A stretch of DNA of 64,000 nucleotides. Source: Actinobacteria bacterium HGW-Actinobacteria-2 (lineage in GTDB: Bacteria > Actinomycetota > Actinomycetes > Propionibacteriales > Propionibacteriaceae). Under the pieces are notes generated by a model, which was not told where the DNA came from, did not search any database, and saw only the letters and a program-made list of their open reading frames with translations. Where the stretch lies: contig PHEY01000004.1 of assembly GCA_002841335.1 (NCBI GenBank), positions 1 to 64,000 on the forward strand. The letters run 5' to 3'. This document shows positions 45,489 through 56,989 of the stretch, one piece after another (the stretch's first letter is position 1; each line of letters opens with the position of its first letter). Both the position numbers and the translations under genes were made by a program.

Positions 45489-45526
45489 TCCCGTCAGCCG
45501 CCCGAAGATCGGGTCGGCTGGCGGGA
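45489..45526 (+). terminator. Hairpin terminator after icd
   Basis: TCCCGTCAGCCGCCCGA pairs with TCGGGTCGGCTGGCGGGA around AGA with one mismatch and one G-U. It begins 14 nt after the icd stop and is followed by TTTC. Confidence 0.75.
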
Positions 45527-45575
45527 TTTCACGACGTTCGATCCGCTGAAGCTGTGCATCTTCGCCCCCATCTCG

Positions 45576-45785
45576 ATGCTCGGGTGGATCTTCGGCCCGC
45601 TCGCGGTGGTGGTGTTCGCTGCGGTCGGCTTCGCCGGCTACGGGACGGCACGCAAGGCCGGCCTGACGCGTTCGAAGTGCTACCTACGCGACACCCGCCT
45701 GGTGTTGGCCTACCTGGGCCTGTTCCTGGCCGCCGGACTGTGGGGGCTGTGGTTCCAGGTGTCCCGCTGGCTGGGCTGGAGCTGA
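45576..45785 (+). CDS. Small two-helix membrane protein (unknown)
   Basis: 69 residues: a membrane helix (GWIFGPLAVVVFAAVGFAGYG), a basic turn (KAGLTRSKCYLRDTR) and a second helix (LVLAYLGLFLAAGLWGLWF). Strong third-position GC and the amphipathic turn support coding. No ribosome binding site precedes ATG 45576. The same frame stays open upstream through the icd terminator with no usual start codon, so the true start is uncertain and a CTG or a lost start is possible. It is convergent with the next gene, with one base between the stops. Not recognised. Confidence 0.5.
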   Translation: MLGWIFGPLAVVVFAAVGFAGYGTARKAGLTRSKCYLRDTRLVLAYLGLFLAAGLWGLWFQVSRWLGWS

Positions 45786-45786
45786 G

Positions 45787-46047
45787 TCAGTCGAGCTTCG
45801 GCTCCGACGGCACGATCGGCGTCGTCGGTGCCTTACGGGGACGGACCAGGCCCAGCCCGGTGAAGAATCCACCCAGAATGCCGACCCCGAATGCGATCCA
45901 GATGGTCGGGAACGGATTGATCGGGTTGATGCTGTTCTTGGGCTGCATGTTGCCCCAGATATCGAGCGATCCCCAGCCCATGATGCCGGCGGCGACCAGC
46001 AGCGCGAGGATCCCGATGACCAGACTCACCTTTGACATCACCTTCAT
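45787..46047 (-). CDS. Small membrane protein with two helices (unknown)
   Basis: 86 residues from ATG 46045-46047; ATG at 46038 (SKVSL) is an alternative. Helix 1 (VSLVIGILALLVAAGIMGWG) and helix 2 (IWIAFGVGILGGFFTGLGLV) flank an Asn/Pro-rich external loop (NSINPINPFPTI). A short Pro-rich tail is cytoplasmic by the positive-inside rule. No family recognised. It is divergent from the THUMP-like methyltransferase gene, with a 53-nt region between that must hold both promoters. Confidence 0.65.
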   Translation of the reverse strand: MKVMSKVSLVIGILALLVAAGIMGWGSLDIWGNMQPKNSINPINPFPTIWIAFGVGILGGFFTGLGLVRPRKAPTTPIVPSEPKLD

Positions 46048-46100
46048 GCGGTGAATCTTACGGGTGCGCCTCACCGAGCGAGCCGTATTAGGTTGTCGGC

Positions 46101-47243
46101 GTGGATGTTGAAGTGGCGCGCTGGCTGGTATCCGACGATGCCGTGCCCGCGCTGACCGCGGCCGGCGCGGAGCCTGACCCGAGTTCGCTGGCGGCGGCCG
46201 GACGGCTGCGCCGCGACTTCCCACCCGAACAGGCCGCTGCCGCGCTCACCCAAGTCGGCTTGCGCCGCCGTGCGGTGACCAAGTTCGGCGAGACCGCGCG
46301 GCGGCTGTTCTTCACTCCCGACGGCCTGGAACAGGCCACCCGCGGCGAGGTGGCGGCCTGGCGGGCGGCCCGCTATCGCGCCGCCGCAGTGGCCGACGTC
46401 GTCGACCTGGGCTGCGGGCTGGGCGCGGACGCGTTGGCCTTCGCTGCGGCCGGGCTGAACGTCCGCGCGGTCGAAGCCGACCCGGCGACCGCGGTGCTGG
46501 CGTCGGCCAATCTCGGCCAGGAAGTGATCTGCGGGGACGCGGTGGAGCTGGCCGCGCCGCTGCTGGCCTCGGGGGCGGCGGTGTTCGCCGATCCGGCGCG
46601 TCGCACCAGCAGTGGACGGACCTGGCGGGTCTCGGACTTCTCCCCGCCGTTCGACTTCGCCACCGGCCTGTTGGACGGCCGGTTCGGCTGCATCAAGGCC
46701 GCGCCCGGGCTGCCGTCCGCGATGATCCCGGACCAGGTGGGCGTGACCTGGGTGAGTCACCGGGGCGACTTGGTGGAGACCTCTTTGTGGAGTACGGGGG
46801 AGCGGGCTGCCGTGCTGCTGCCTTCGGGGGAGGAACTGGCGGTCGGTGGTGATCGAGCACCGATCGGAGAGCCGGGCCGCTACCTGTACGAACCGGACCC
46901 GGCGGTGATCCGCTCGGGGGCGATCAATGCGCTCGCCGCTCACCTCGGCGCCTGGCGTCCGGCCGACGGGATCGGCTACCTGTTCAGCGATGAGCTGCGC
47001 GAGACCCCGTTCGCGCGAGCATTCTCCGTGGCTGAGGTGCTGGCCTACGACGAGCGGGCGCTGCGCGCCTTCGTCCGCGAACACGGCGTGGGCGTCCTGG
47101 AGATCAAATGTCGTGGGGTGGACGTGGACCCGGCCGCGCTGCGTCGGCGGCTGAAGCCGTCCGGGCCCGCGTCGGCAACCCTGGTGATCACGCCGACGCC
47201 GAGTGGCGTACGGACACTGGTGGTTGCTCGGCTCGGCGAATAG
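46101..47243 (+). CDS. THUMP-like domain class I methyltransferase
   Basis: 380 residues from GTG 46101. Residues ~95-200 are a SAM-dependent Rossmann domain with VVDLGCGLGADALAFAAAG, VRAVEADPATAVLA and the FADPARRT motif in place of NPPY. The C-terminal ~100 residues (FVREHGVGVLEIKCRGVDVDPAALRRRL) form the THUMP-like domain that names this family. An RNA substrate is likely but unproven. Its position directly before groES is conserved in many actinobacteria. A separate heat-shock promoter lies in the gap after it. Confidence 0.85.
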   Translation: MDVEVARWLVSDDAVPALTAAGAEPDPSSLAAAGRLRRDFPPEQAAAALTQVGLRRRAVTKFGETARRLFFTPDGLEQATRGEVAAWRAARYRAAAVADVVDLGCGLGADALAFAAAGLNVRAVEADPATAVLASANLGQEVICGDAVELAAPLLASGAAVFADPARRTSSGRTWRVSDFSPPFDFATGLLDGRFGCIKAAPGLPSAMIPDQVGVTWVSHRGDLVETSLWSTGERAAVLLPSGEELAVGGDRAPIGEPGRYLYEPDPAVIRSGAINALAAHLGAWRPADGIGYLFSDELRETPFARAFSVAEVLAYDERALRAFVREHGVGVLEIKCRGVDVDPAALRRRLKPSGPASATLVITPTPSGVRTLVVARLGE

Positions 47244-47285
47244 GCGGATCGCGGCCCTCGCCGGAGCCCGCATCCCTTCGCACTG

Positions 47286-47312
47286 TTGGCACTCGGCTTG
47301 ATCGAGTGCTAA
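47286..47312 (+). promoter_or_regulatory. CIRCE operator 1 (HrcA site)
   Basis: TTGGCACTC, nine bases, GAGTGCTAA. Only one base of the TTAGCACTC-N9-GAGTGCTAA consensus differs. It overlaps the -35 element of the groES promoter. Confidence 0.93.
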
Positions 47313-47326
47313 GGCCGCGATAGATT
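47298..47326 (+). promoter_or_regulatory. groES-groEL promoter between two CIRCE elements
   Basis: TTGATC (47298-47303), 17 bases, TAGATT (47321-47326). The -35 falls in the spacer of CIRCE 1, and the expected start point falls at CIRCE 2, so HrcA bound at either site would block RNA polymerase. The transcript leader is about 115 nt. Confidence 0.75.
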
Positions 47327-47330
47327 CGAC

Positions 47331-47357
47331 TTAGCACTCTCCCTATGAGGGTGCCAA
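47331..47357 (+). promoter_or_regulatory. CIRCE operator 2 (HrcA site, right arm degenerate)
   Basis: TTAGCACTC is a perfect left arm, followed by nine bases and GGGTGCCAA, which differs from GAGTGCTAA at two positions. It lies at the presumed transcription start. Confidence 0.88.
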
Positions 47358-47448
47358 CCGGCCCAGGAGCGTCGTAGTCGGCGCCGGGGCTGTGCAGAAC
47401 ACCTGACCACCGGGCGCTCGTCGCCCAGCAGAACGAAAGGGTTTTGAC

Positions 47449-49361
<1,913 letters not shown>

Positions 49362-49375
49362 CACTGACAACGCGG

Positions 49376-49408
49376 ACGGGCCTCCACCTTCGGGTGGGGG
49401 CCCGTTTG
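49376..49408 (+). terminator. Intrinsic terminator of the groES-groEL operon
   Basis: ACGGGCCTCCACC, TTCG tetraloop and GGTGGGGGCCCGT form a stable stem followed by TTGTGTT, giving a short U-rich run. It lies 14 nt after the groEL stop. Confidence 0.9.
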
Positions 49409-49436
49409 TGTTGCGCCACGAGCCGGGTGCTGCATC

Positions 49437-49600
49437 GGCCAACCGAACCCGACGTTATGCGGGGCATTTCAGCCTGCGTGTCGGGCGGCCAACCGAACCG
49501 GTCGTTATCGAGCGCGAATAGGCCGCGATAACGACCAATTCGGTTGGGTACCTCAATCGGCCCGCCGCACGGGGCTTCATAACGACGAAATCGGTTGGCC
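49437..49600. repeat. Cluster of four ~23-bp units in nested inverted arrangement
   Basis: Unit consensus GGCCAACCGAANNNGNCGTTATS. Forward copies are at 49437-49459 and 49487-49510; inverted copies are at 49526-49548 and 49578-49600. The inner pair can fold as one long hairpin and the outer pair as an enclosing stem. The rest of the 49362-49722 gap shows no gene; the next ribosome binding site (AAGGAGAT) is at its end. Confidence 0.8.
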
Positions 49601-49722
49601 TGTGCTGCAGGTCGACCAGGCCGGAGCAACCTTGCGGTTTGCTGGAAGAAGGCCGGTTTGGCTGGCCGCGGTTCGGCGTCCTCGGCGAGGCTTGAGCCAC
49701 GTCGAACCTAAGGAGATGTGAC

Positions 49723-50478
49723 ATGACTCGGTCCCTACGGACACCCCTCACCGTCCTGGCCGTGCTCGGTGCCGGCATCGGTTTCAGCTTCGGTACTGCT
49801 GTACCCGCCCACGCCGTCGATGACGTGACCACCACCCCGACCCCGACCCCGGTGTACAACTGCCACGGACACCAGGCCACCATCGTGGGCACCGACGCGG
49901 CCGATGTCATCACCGGCACTCCCCAGCGGGACGTGATCGTGGCCCTCGGCGGTGACGATGTGATCGACGGCCTGGCCGGCAACGACATCATCTGCGCCGG
50001 TGACGGCAACGACATCGTCAACGGTGGCGACGGCCGCGACTGGATCGCCGGCGGGCTCGGCGACGACACGCTTTCTGGAGGCAACGGCGACGACGTCCTG
50101 CATGGCCGGGCCGGCAACGATGTGGTTCGCGGTGACGCCGGCTACGACTGGCTCGGCGGCGGTGACGGCGACGACACCATCTACGGTGGCACCGGCAACG
50201 ACAAGCTGCACGGCTACGCGGGCACCGACACCCTTTACGGTGAGGACGGCCGTGACTGGCTCGGTGGCGGTGGCGGCAACGACACCCTTTATGGTGGCGT
50301 CGGCAACGACAAGCTGCACGGCTACGCCGGCAATGACCACCTGCTGGGTGAGGCCGGCGCCGACCGGCTCTTCGGAGACTCCGGCGCTGACGTCCTCGAA
50401 GGCGGCCTGGGCAAGGACCGCCTGCGTGGCGGCGCTGGTGCCGATTTGGAGTACCAGGACGTCGCTGCGCAGCCCTGA
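49723..50478 (+). CDS. Secreted RTX-type calcium-binding repeat protein
   Basis: 251 residues after a perfect AAGGAGAT ribosome binding site. Residues 1-32 are a signal peptide ending PAHA. From ~60 to ~240 there are about 19 nine-residue RTX units of the G-G-x-G-x-D-x-L/I-x type (GGDGDDTIYGGTGNDKLHGYA occurs in blocks that are themselves duplicated, so split runs recur at ~150 and ~195). Such parallel beta-rolls bind Ca2+. No enzymatic domain, no type I secretion signal and no LPXTG are seen, so Sec export as a small free repeat protein is the simplest reading. Confidence 0.85.
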   Translation: MTRSLRTPLTVLAVLGAGIGFSFGTAVPAHAVDDVTTTPTPTPVYNCHGHQATIVGTDAADVITGTPQRDVIVALGGDDVIDGLAGNDIICAGDGNDIVNGGDGRDWIAGGLGDDTLSGGNGDDVLHGRAGNDVVRGDAGYDWLGGGDGDDTIYGGTGNDKLHGYAGTDTLYGEDGRDWLGGGGGNDTLYGGVGNDKLHGYAGNDHLLGEAGADRLFGDSGADVLEGGLGKDRLRGGAGADLEYQDVAAQP

Positions 50479-50495
50479 TCCCCGTTGCACCACCC

Positions 50496-50534
50496 CGACG
50501 CCCGGCCCCACCACAGCGGTGGCGCCGGGCGTCG
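50496..50534 (+). terminator. Hairpin terminator after the RTX gene
   Basis: CGACGCCCGG-C-CCCACCAC and GGTGGCG-CCGGGCGTCG form a long GC stem around AGC, starting 18 nt after the stop. No clear U-tract. Confidence 0.78.
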
Positions 50535-50608
50535 GCTCATCCCTAGGGACGACCCCCGCCGCCGATGGGGAGGACGTGCCGTGGCGCCGGGCTTCCTAGG
50601 CTGTCGCC

Positions 50609-51571
50609 ATGAGCGCAGTACTGACCCAAGAGCCGGACGCCACCCCGGCCACAGCCGTCCCTGGCATCGAGGCCCGTGACCTGAAGCGGGCCTTCGGTGA
50701 GGTGCGGGCCGTGGACGGCATCACCTTCACCGCCCCCGCCGGCGCGGTGACCGCCCTGATCGGCCCCAACGGATCGGGCAAGACGACCTTGCTGCTCCTG
50801 TTGTCCGGGCTGCTGCGCCCGGACGCGGGTCAGGCCCGGGTCGCCGGCCACGACGTGGTGTCTGAGAACCTGCAGGCGCGGTCGCAGGTCGGTTGGATGC
50901 CCGACGTCTTCGGCACCTGGGACGCCCTGACCTGCACCGAGATCCTGTCCACCTTCGCCCACGCCTATGGCATGGAGCGGTCAGCCACTCCCGCGCGGGT
51001 GGCTCAGGTGCTGGCGCTGGTCCACTTGTCGGAGCACGCCACCTCACCGGCACGCGTGCTCAGCCGCGGCCAGAAGCAGCGGCTCGGTCTGGCTCGGGCG
51101 CTCGTCCACGACCCGCAGGTGCTGCTGCTGGACGAGCCGGCCTCCGGCCTGGATCCGCGCTCCCGGGTGGAGATGCGCGATCTGCTGCGCACGCTGGCCG
51201 AGGACGGCAAGACGATCCTGGTGTCGTCCCATGTGTTGGCCGAGTTGGAGGACCTCTACGACCACGCCGTCTTCCTCTCCCGCGGGCGGACGGTCGACCT
51301 GGCTGCTACCGAACAGCCGGCCTCCGCGGGACGTGGCTGGCGACTGGAGGCGGTCGACGGTGCCGAACTGCGGGCGTTCCTCGACGAAGCCAGCATCCCC
51401 TGGGTGGCCGGACCTGGTACCGGTGAGGTGACCGTGCCCCTGGCCGGTGCGGACTCGGCCAGCGAACTGATTCGGGCAGCCGTGAGCGCCGGGGTGCGGT
51501 TGCACACCATCGCCCCGATCGCCGGACGCCTGGAGGAGACCTACCTGGCCCTGAACGAGGAGCGGGTATGA
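50609..51571 (+). CDS. ABC transporter ATP-binding protein
   Basis: 320 residues. LIGPNGSGKTTLLLLLSGLL is the Walker A, LSRGQKQRLGLARAL the signature, VLLLDEPASGLDPRS the Walker B and SSHVLAEL the H-loop. A C-terminal ~90-residue domain (RGWRLEAVDGAELRAFLDEAS) is typical of subunits paired with ABC-2 type permeases. The stop overlaps the permease start by 4 bases. Direction and substrate are unknown; exporter is likely by family. Confidence 0.93.
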   Translation: MSAVLTQEPDATPATAVPGIEARDLKRAFGEVRAVDGITFTAPAGAVTALIGPNGSGKTTLLLLLSGLLRPDAGQARVAGHDVVSENLQARSQVGWMPDVFGTWDALTCTEILSTFAHAYGMERSATPARVAQVLALVHLSEHATSPARVLSRGQKQRLGLARALVHDPQVLLLDEPASGLDPRSRVEMRDLLRTLAEDGKTILVSSHVLAELEDLYDHAVFLSRGRTVDLAATEQPASAGRGWRLEAVDGAELRAFLDEASIPWVAGPGTGEVTVPLAGADSASELIRAAVSAGVRLHTIAPIAGRLEETYLALNEERV

Positions 51572-52791
51572 GCAGCTGGCGACTGTCGGCGAACGGCTTG
51601 CGTACCGTCGTCGAACTCGAACTGCGGCAGCGGATCCGCTCCCGGCGCTGGATCTGGGCACTGGTCGGCTGGTTCGCCCTCATCGGTGCCATCACTAGTC
51701 TGGTGATCTGGGCGGCCTCAAAGAACTGGGGAAATCCGGACACCGATCTCGGGCCCGGCGGGCCCATGGCGTTCGGCCTGATCACCTACTTCGTGCTGGG
51801 CTTGGGTCTGATGATCGCCCCGGCGTTCACCTCCACTTCGATCAACGGCGACCGTGCCGCCGGCACCCTGGCCACGCTGCAGGCCACCCGCCTGAGCGCG
51901 ATCGATCTGGCCATGGGCCGACTGATTGCGGCCTGGCTGACCGCAGCGGTGTTCGTGTTGGTCGCCACACCCTTCATCGCGTGGTCGATGGTGCTGGGCA
52001 GTATTTCGGTCTGGCAGGTGCTGGTGGTCTTCTTGGTGGTGTTGGCCGAAGTGGCGATCGTGGCCGCGATCGGATTGGGCTGGTCGGCGCTGCTTTCGCG
52101 CGCGGCCGGCGCGGCGGCGATGACCTACCTCAGCGTGATCGTGCTCTCGGTGATCACGGTGGTGGTCTTCGCTCTGGCGACGATGGTCAGCGTGACCCCG
52201 CAAACCGAGCGAGTCTGGGGTCTCACCCCGGCCGCGCAGGAGGAGTATGCCAAGTACGTCAATGACTATCTGGAGGAGCACCCGGACGCCGCTTCGCCGC
52301 CGCCGCCAGTCGACAAGTGCACCTGGTGGGAGCGGACGACCTACCAACCCCGTCCGGACAAGGTCTGGTGGATGCTGGTGGGTAACCCCTTCGTGGTGGT
52401 CGCCGACGCGGCGCCGCTGCCTCCGGGGGTGTCAGCGGATCTGCGGAGTTATCGCCGGCTGAGCAATGATCCGCTCGCTTCGGTGCGCTACGCCGTCCGT
52501 TCGTTGGGGATCCCCTCCACGCACGAGATTGACGACTGCTCCTCGTACTACATGGAGCTTCCTGGGTACAGCGTCGAATGGGACGCTGACGACAACGCCG
52601 TGGTCAAGGGACCTGACGGGAAGGTGGTCAACGTCAGCCCGGTGAAGCGCAAGGTGGTGAACGTCGAGTCTCCGGTGTGGCCGTGGGGCCTGGGGTTCCA
52701 CTTCGCCTGGGGCGCACTGTTCTTCTGGATCGCGGTGCGGCGGTTGAGCATTCCGGCAGGGGTGCTTCCCCGAGGGACCCGGGTGGCCTAG
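51568..52791 (+). CDS. ABC-2 type transporter permease
   Basis: 407 residues with a cytoplasmic N-terminus (ELRQRIRSRRWIWALVGWF) and six predicted membrane helices (~30-50, 70-90, 120-145, 150-170, 185-208, 375-395). Between helices five and six there is an external domain of ~160 residues with a pair of cysteines (DKCTWWERT, DDCSSYYMEL) that could form a disulfide. The cognate ATPase is encoded immediately upstream. A convergent two-component system lies just 7 nt after the stop. Confidence 0.87.
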   Translation: MSSWRLSANGLRTVVELELRQRIRSRRWIWALVGWFALIGAITSLVIWAASKNWGNPDTDLGPGGPMAFGLITYFVLGLGLMIAPAFTSTSINGDRAAGTLATLQATRLSAIDLAMGRLIAAWLTAAVFVLVATPFIAWSMVLGSISVWQVLVVFLVVLAEVAIVAAIGLGWSALLSRAAGAAAMTYLSVIVLSVITVVVFALATMVSVTPQTERVWGLTPAAQEEYAKYVNDYLEEHPDAASPPPPVDKCTWWERTTYQPRPDKVWWMLVGNPFVVVADAAPLPPGVSADLRSYRRLSNDPLASVRYAVRSLGIPSTHEIDDCSSYYMELPGYSVEWDADDNAVVKGPDGKVVNVSPVKRKVVNVESPVWPWGLGFHFAWGALFFWIAVRRLSIPAGVLPRGTRVA

Positions 52792-52798
52792 CCGGCGG

Positions 52799-53479
52799 CT
52801 ACGGGTTGGCCCGAGAGCGGGCCAACCCTGACTCGTAGGCGAAGACCACTGCCTGCACCCGGTCGCGCAACCGAAGCTTCGCCAACAGGTGACGCACGTG
52901 TGTCTTCACGGTGGTCTCCGACAGATACAGCGTGGTCGAGATCTCGGCATTGGACATGCCTTGAGCGATCAATCCCAACACGTCGGTCTCGCGCTCGGTG
53001 AGGCAGTCCAGCCGCGGGTCCGGGGCCGTCGGGCTGCCATTGGCGACATGGCTCAACAGGCGACGCGTGGCCGACGGTGCGATCACCGCGTCCCCGCTGT
53101 GGACAGTTCGGATGGCCGTCAGCAGGTCTTCGGGCGGGGCATTCTTCAGCAAGAAGCCGGACGCCCCGGCCTGAATGGCCGTCAGCAAGTACTCGTCCAC
53201 GTCGTAGGTGGTCAGCATGACGATCTTGGGGGCGGTGCGACCGGAGGCGTCAGCGTCGGTGAGGATCTGGCGAGTCGCCTCGATACCGTCCATCACTGGC
53301 ATCCGCACGTCCATCAGCACCACGTCAGCGGGGGTGTGGGCCACCACGGTGACCGCGTCGCGGCCGTCCTGAGCTTGGCCGGCCACCACCATGTCGGTTT
53401 GCGCGGCGATCACCATCGCCAGTCCGGCCGCGACCAGCTGCTGGTCGTCGACCAGGACCACCCGAATCGGTTGGCTCAT
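52799..53479 (-). CDS. NarL/LuxR-family response regulator
   Basis: 226 residues. The receiver domain has the acidic pair VDDQQ and the phosphorylation site Asp57 in VVLMDVRMP; Thr and Lys follow in MLTTYD and GFLLKNAP. The C-terminal LuxR helix-turn-helix is LTERETDVLGLIAQGMSNAEI and LSETTVKTHVRHLLAKL. GGAGG just upstream fits the second of two adjacent ATGs (53477-53479) better than the first. Its start overlaps the kinase stop, so they form one operon. Regulation of the convergent ABC transporter is plausible from location only. Confidence 0.94.
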   Translation of the reverse strand: MSQPIRVVLVDDQQLVAAGLAMVIAAQTDMVVAGQAQDGRDAVTVVAHTPADVVLMDVRMPVMDGIEATRQILTDADASGRTAPKIVMLTTYDVDEYLLTAIQAGASGFLLKNAPPEDLLTAIRTVHSGDAVIAPSATRRLLSHVANGSPTAPDPRLDCLTERETDVLGLIAQGMSNAEISTTLYLSETTVKTHVRHLLAKLRLRDRVQAVVFAYESGLARSRANP

Positions 53480-54285
53480 CATTCCTCCTCCAAACGGTAG
53501 GGCAGCTCGGCGCAGACCCGGAAGCCGTCCTCGGTGGGGCCGGCGGCCAAGCTGCCACCGAGTAGTTCGGCCCGCTCGCGCATGCCGATCAGGCCCATAC
53601 CGGCACCAGGCAGGCTCTCTCCGGTGACCGGGTCGGTGGCGGCGGCCTTGGTGCCTCCGCTGCTGGTGACGGTCAGGCTGACCGCCGCATCGCGCCAGTT
53701 CTCGGTGACGATCACTCGCGCATCATCGCCGGCGTGCTTGAGCACATTGGTCAAGGCTTCCTGGGTGATCCGGTGCAGGGCGGTGCGGCTGCCGGCGGGC
53801 AACGGACGCGGATCGCCCACCCGGATCAGGGAGACGTCCAGACCGGTCGACCGGTAGCGTCCGGCCAACTCGTCCAGACCGGTCTCGGGGATCGGCGCCA
53901 ACTCCGGGGCGGTGGCATCACCGTGCTTGAGGATGCCGAGGATGCGTCGGGTGTCGGCCAGAGCGCCCCGTCCGGTCTCGGCGATGGTCCCGAAGGCGCG
54001 CCGGGCCGCCTCGGGGTCGGAACTGACATAGGAGCCGCCGTCGGCCTGGGCGATCATGATCGCCAGTGAGTGGGCGATGACATCGTGCATCTCCCGCAGG
54101 ATCCGCAGCCGCTCGGCGGCCACTGCGAGCTCTGCGGTGCGCTGCTGGGCGGCCACTGCCGATGCCCGGGCGGCCAACGCCTGGCGACGCTGGCGCTCGG
54201 TGCGCGACAGCGCCACGGCGAGGATCACCACCGCGCCGGCGGTCGCTACCAACCCGGCGACAAGGACGATCTCCAGGGGCGTCAT
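53479..54285 (-). CDS. Sensor histidine kinase (HisKA_3 type)
   Basis: 268 residues. One N-terminal membrane helix (IVLVAGLVATAGAVVILAVAL) is followed by a coiled coil and HisKA_3 with His67 in LREMHDVIAHSLAIMI. The ATPase domain has the N-box EALTNVLKHAGD and G-box GAGMGLIGMRERAELLGG. The lack of an external sensing loop means it has an intramembrane or partner-dependent sensor. It phosphorylates the adjacent LuxR-type regulator. Confidence 0.93.
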   Translation of the reverse strand: MTPLEIVLVAGLVATAGAVVILAVALSRTERQRRQALAARASAVAAQQRTAELAVAAERLRILREMHDVIAHSLAIMIAQADGGSYVSSDPEAARRAFGTIAETGRGALADTRRILGILKHGDATAPELAPIPETGLDELAGRYRSTGLDVSLIRVGDPRPLPAGSRTALHRITQEALTNVLKHAGDDARVIVTENWRDAAVSLTVTSSGGTKAAATDPVTGESLPGAGMGLIGMRERAELLGGSLAAGPTEDGFRVCAELPYRLEEE

Positions 54286-54295
54286 CGCAGGTGGT

Positions 54296-55408
54296 TCAGG
54301 AGTGGACCACGACCTCGACGCGCTGGAACTCCTTCACCTCGGTGTAGCCGGTGGTGGCCATCGCCCGACGCAGTGCGCCGACCAGGTTCATCGTGCCGTC
54401 GGCCACATGGGACGGCCCGAGCAGGATCTCCTCCAGGCTGCCGACCTCGGTGAACTTGACCCGCTCGCCGCGCGGCAGGGTGGGATGCCAGGCCTCGGGG
54501 CCCCAGTGGTAGCCATGACCGGGCGCCTCAGTGGCGCGCGCCAACGGCGAGCCGACCATGACGGCGTCCGCGCCGCAAGCGATCGCCTTGGCGATGTCTC
54601 CGGACTTGCCCAGGGCGCCGTCGGCGATCACGTGGACGTACCGGCCGCCAGACTCGTCCAGGTAGTCACGGCGAGCTTCGGCCACGTCGGCCAAGGCGGA
54701 GGCCATCGGCACCTCGACACCCAGCACATTGCGGGTGCGCTTGGTGGCGCCACCGCCGAAGCCGACCAGGACGCCGGCCGCACCGGTACGCATCAGGTGC
54801 AGGGCCGACTGGTAGGTGGCGCAGCCGCCGACGATCACCGGCACGTCGAGTTCGTAGATGAACTCCTTCAGGTTCAGTGGCTCGCACACCTTGGAGACAT
54901 GCTCGGCCGACACCGTGGTGCCGCGGATGACGAAGAAGTCCACCCCGGACTTCTCCACCACGGAGGCGAACTCCGCACAGGTCTGCGGCGACAGTGAACC
55001 GGCCACCGGCACCCCGGCGTCGCGGATCTGCTTCATCCGCTCGGTGATCAGTTCGGCCTTGATCGGCTCGGCGTACAGCTGCTGCATGCGCCGGGTCGCG
55101 GCCACCTGATCGTCGATCGCGGCGAGCTCGGCCAGCAGCGGCAGCGGATCTTCGTAGCGGGTCCACAACCCCTCGAGGTTGAGCACGCCCAAGCCGCCGA
55201 GCTTGCCCATGGCGATCGCGGTCTGCGGACTCATCACCGAGTCCATTGGTGCGGCCACGATCGGGAAGTCGAAGGTGAGCGCGTCGATCTTCCAGCTCAG
55301 GTTCACTTCTTCGATGCCGCGGGTGCGGCGGGTGGGCACGATCGCGATGTCGTCGAAGCCGAACACCGGTAGGGCGCGCTTGGAACGACCGATTTCGATC
55401 ATGGTCAT
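54296..55408 (-). CDS. GuaB3-family IMP dehydrogenase-related protein
   Basis: 370 residues, shorter than GuaB because no CBS pair is inserted. IEIGRSKRALPVFGFDDIAIVP is the family start, then FPIVAAPMDSVMSPQTAI and GVLVGFGGGATKRTRNVLG. The catalytic loop Cys of IMPDH (GSICTT) is replaced by GFGGGATKRT, so IMP oxidation as in GuaB is not expected. GuaB3 function is unsettled, with GMP reductase-like activity suggested for the group. It is directly downstream of guaB on the minus strand, the common actinobacterial pair. Confidence 0.92.
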   Translation of the reverse strand: MTMIEIGRSKRALPVFGFDDIAIVPTRRTRGIEEVNLSWKIDALTFDFPIVAAPMDSVMSPQTAIAMGKLGGLGVLNLEGLWTRYEDPLPLLAELAAIDDQVAATRRMQQLYAEPIKAELITERMKQIRDAGVPVAGSLSPQTCAEFASVVEKSGVDFFVIRGTTVSAEHVSKVCEPLNLKEFIYELDVPVIVGGCATYQSALHLMRTGAAGVLVGFGGGATKRTRNVLGVEVPMASALADVAEARRDYLDESGGRYVHVIADGALGKSGDIAKAIACGADAVMVGSPLARATEAPGHGYHWGPEAWHPTLPRGERVKFTEVGSLEEILLGPSHVADGTMNLVGALRRAMATTGYTEVKEFQRVEVVVHS

Positions 55409-55416
55409 CTGATCCC

Positions 55417-56970
<1,554 letters not shown>

Positions 56971-56989
56971 CTATCCTCGCCTCGCCGGC

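Noticed and set aside
54296..55408. Second functional IMP dehydrogenase
   Set aside because: The catalytic SICTT loop and CBS pair are missing; the sequence fits GuaB3.
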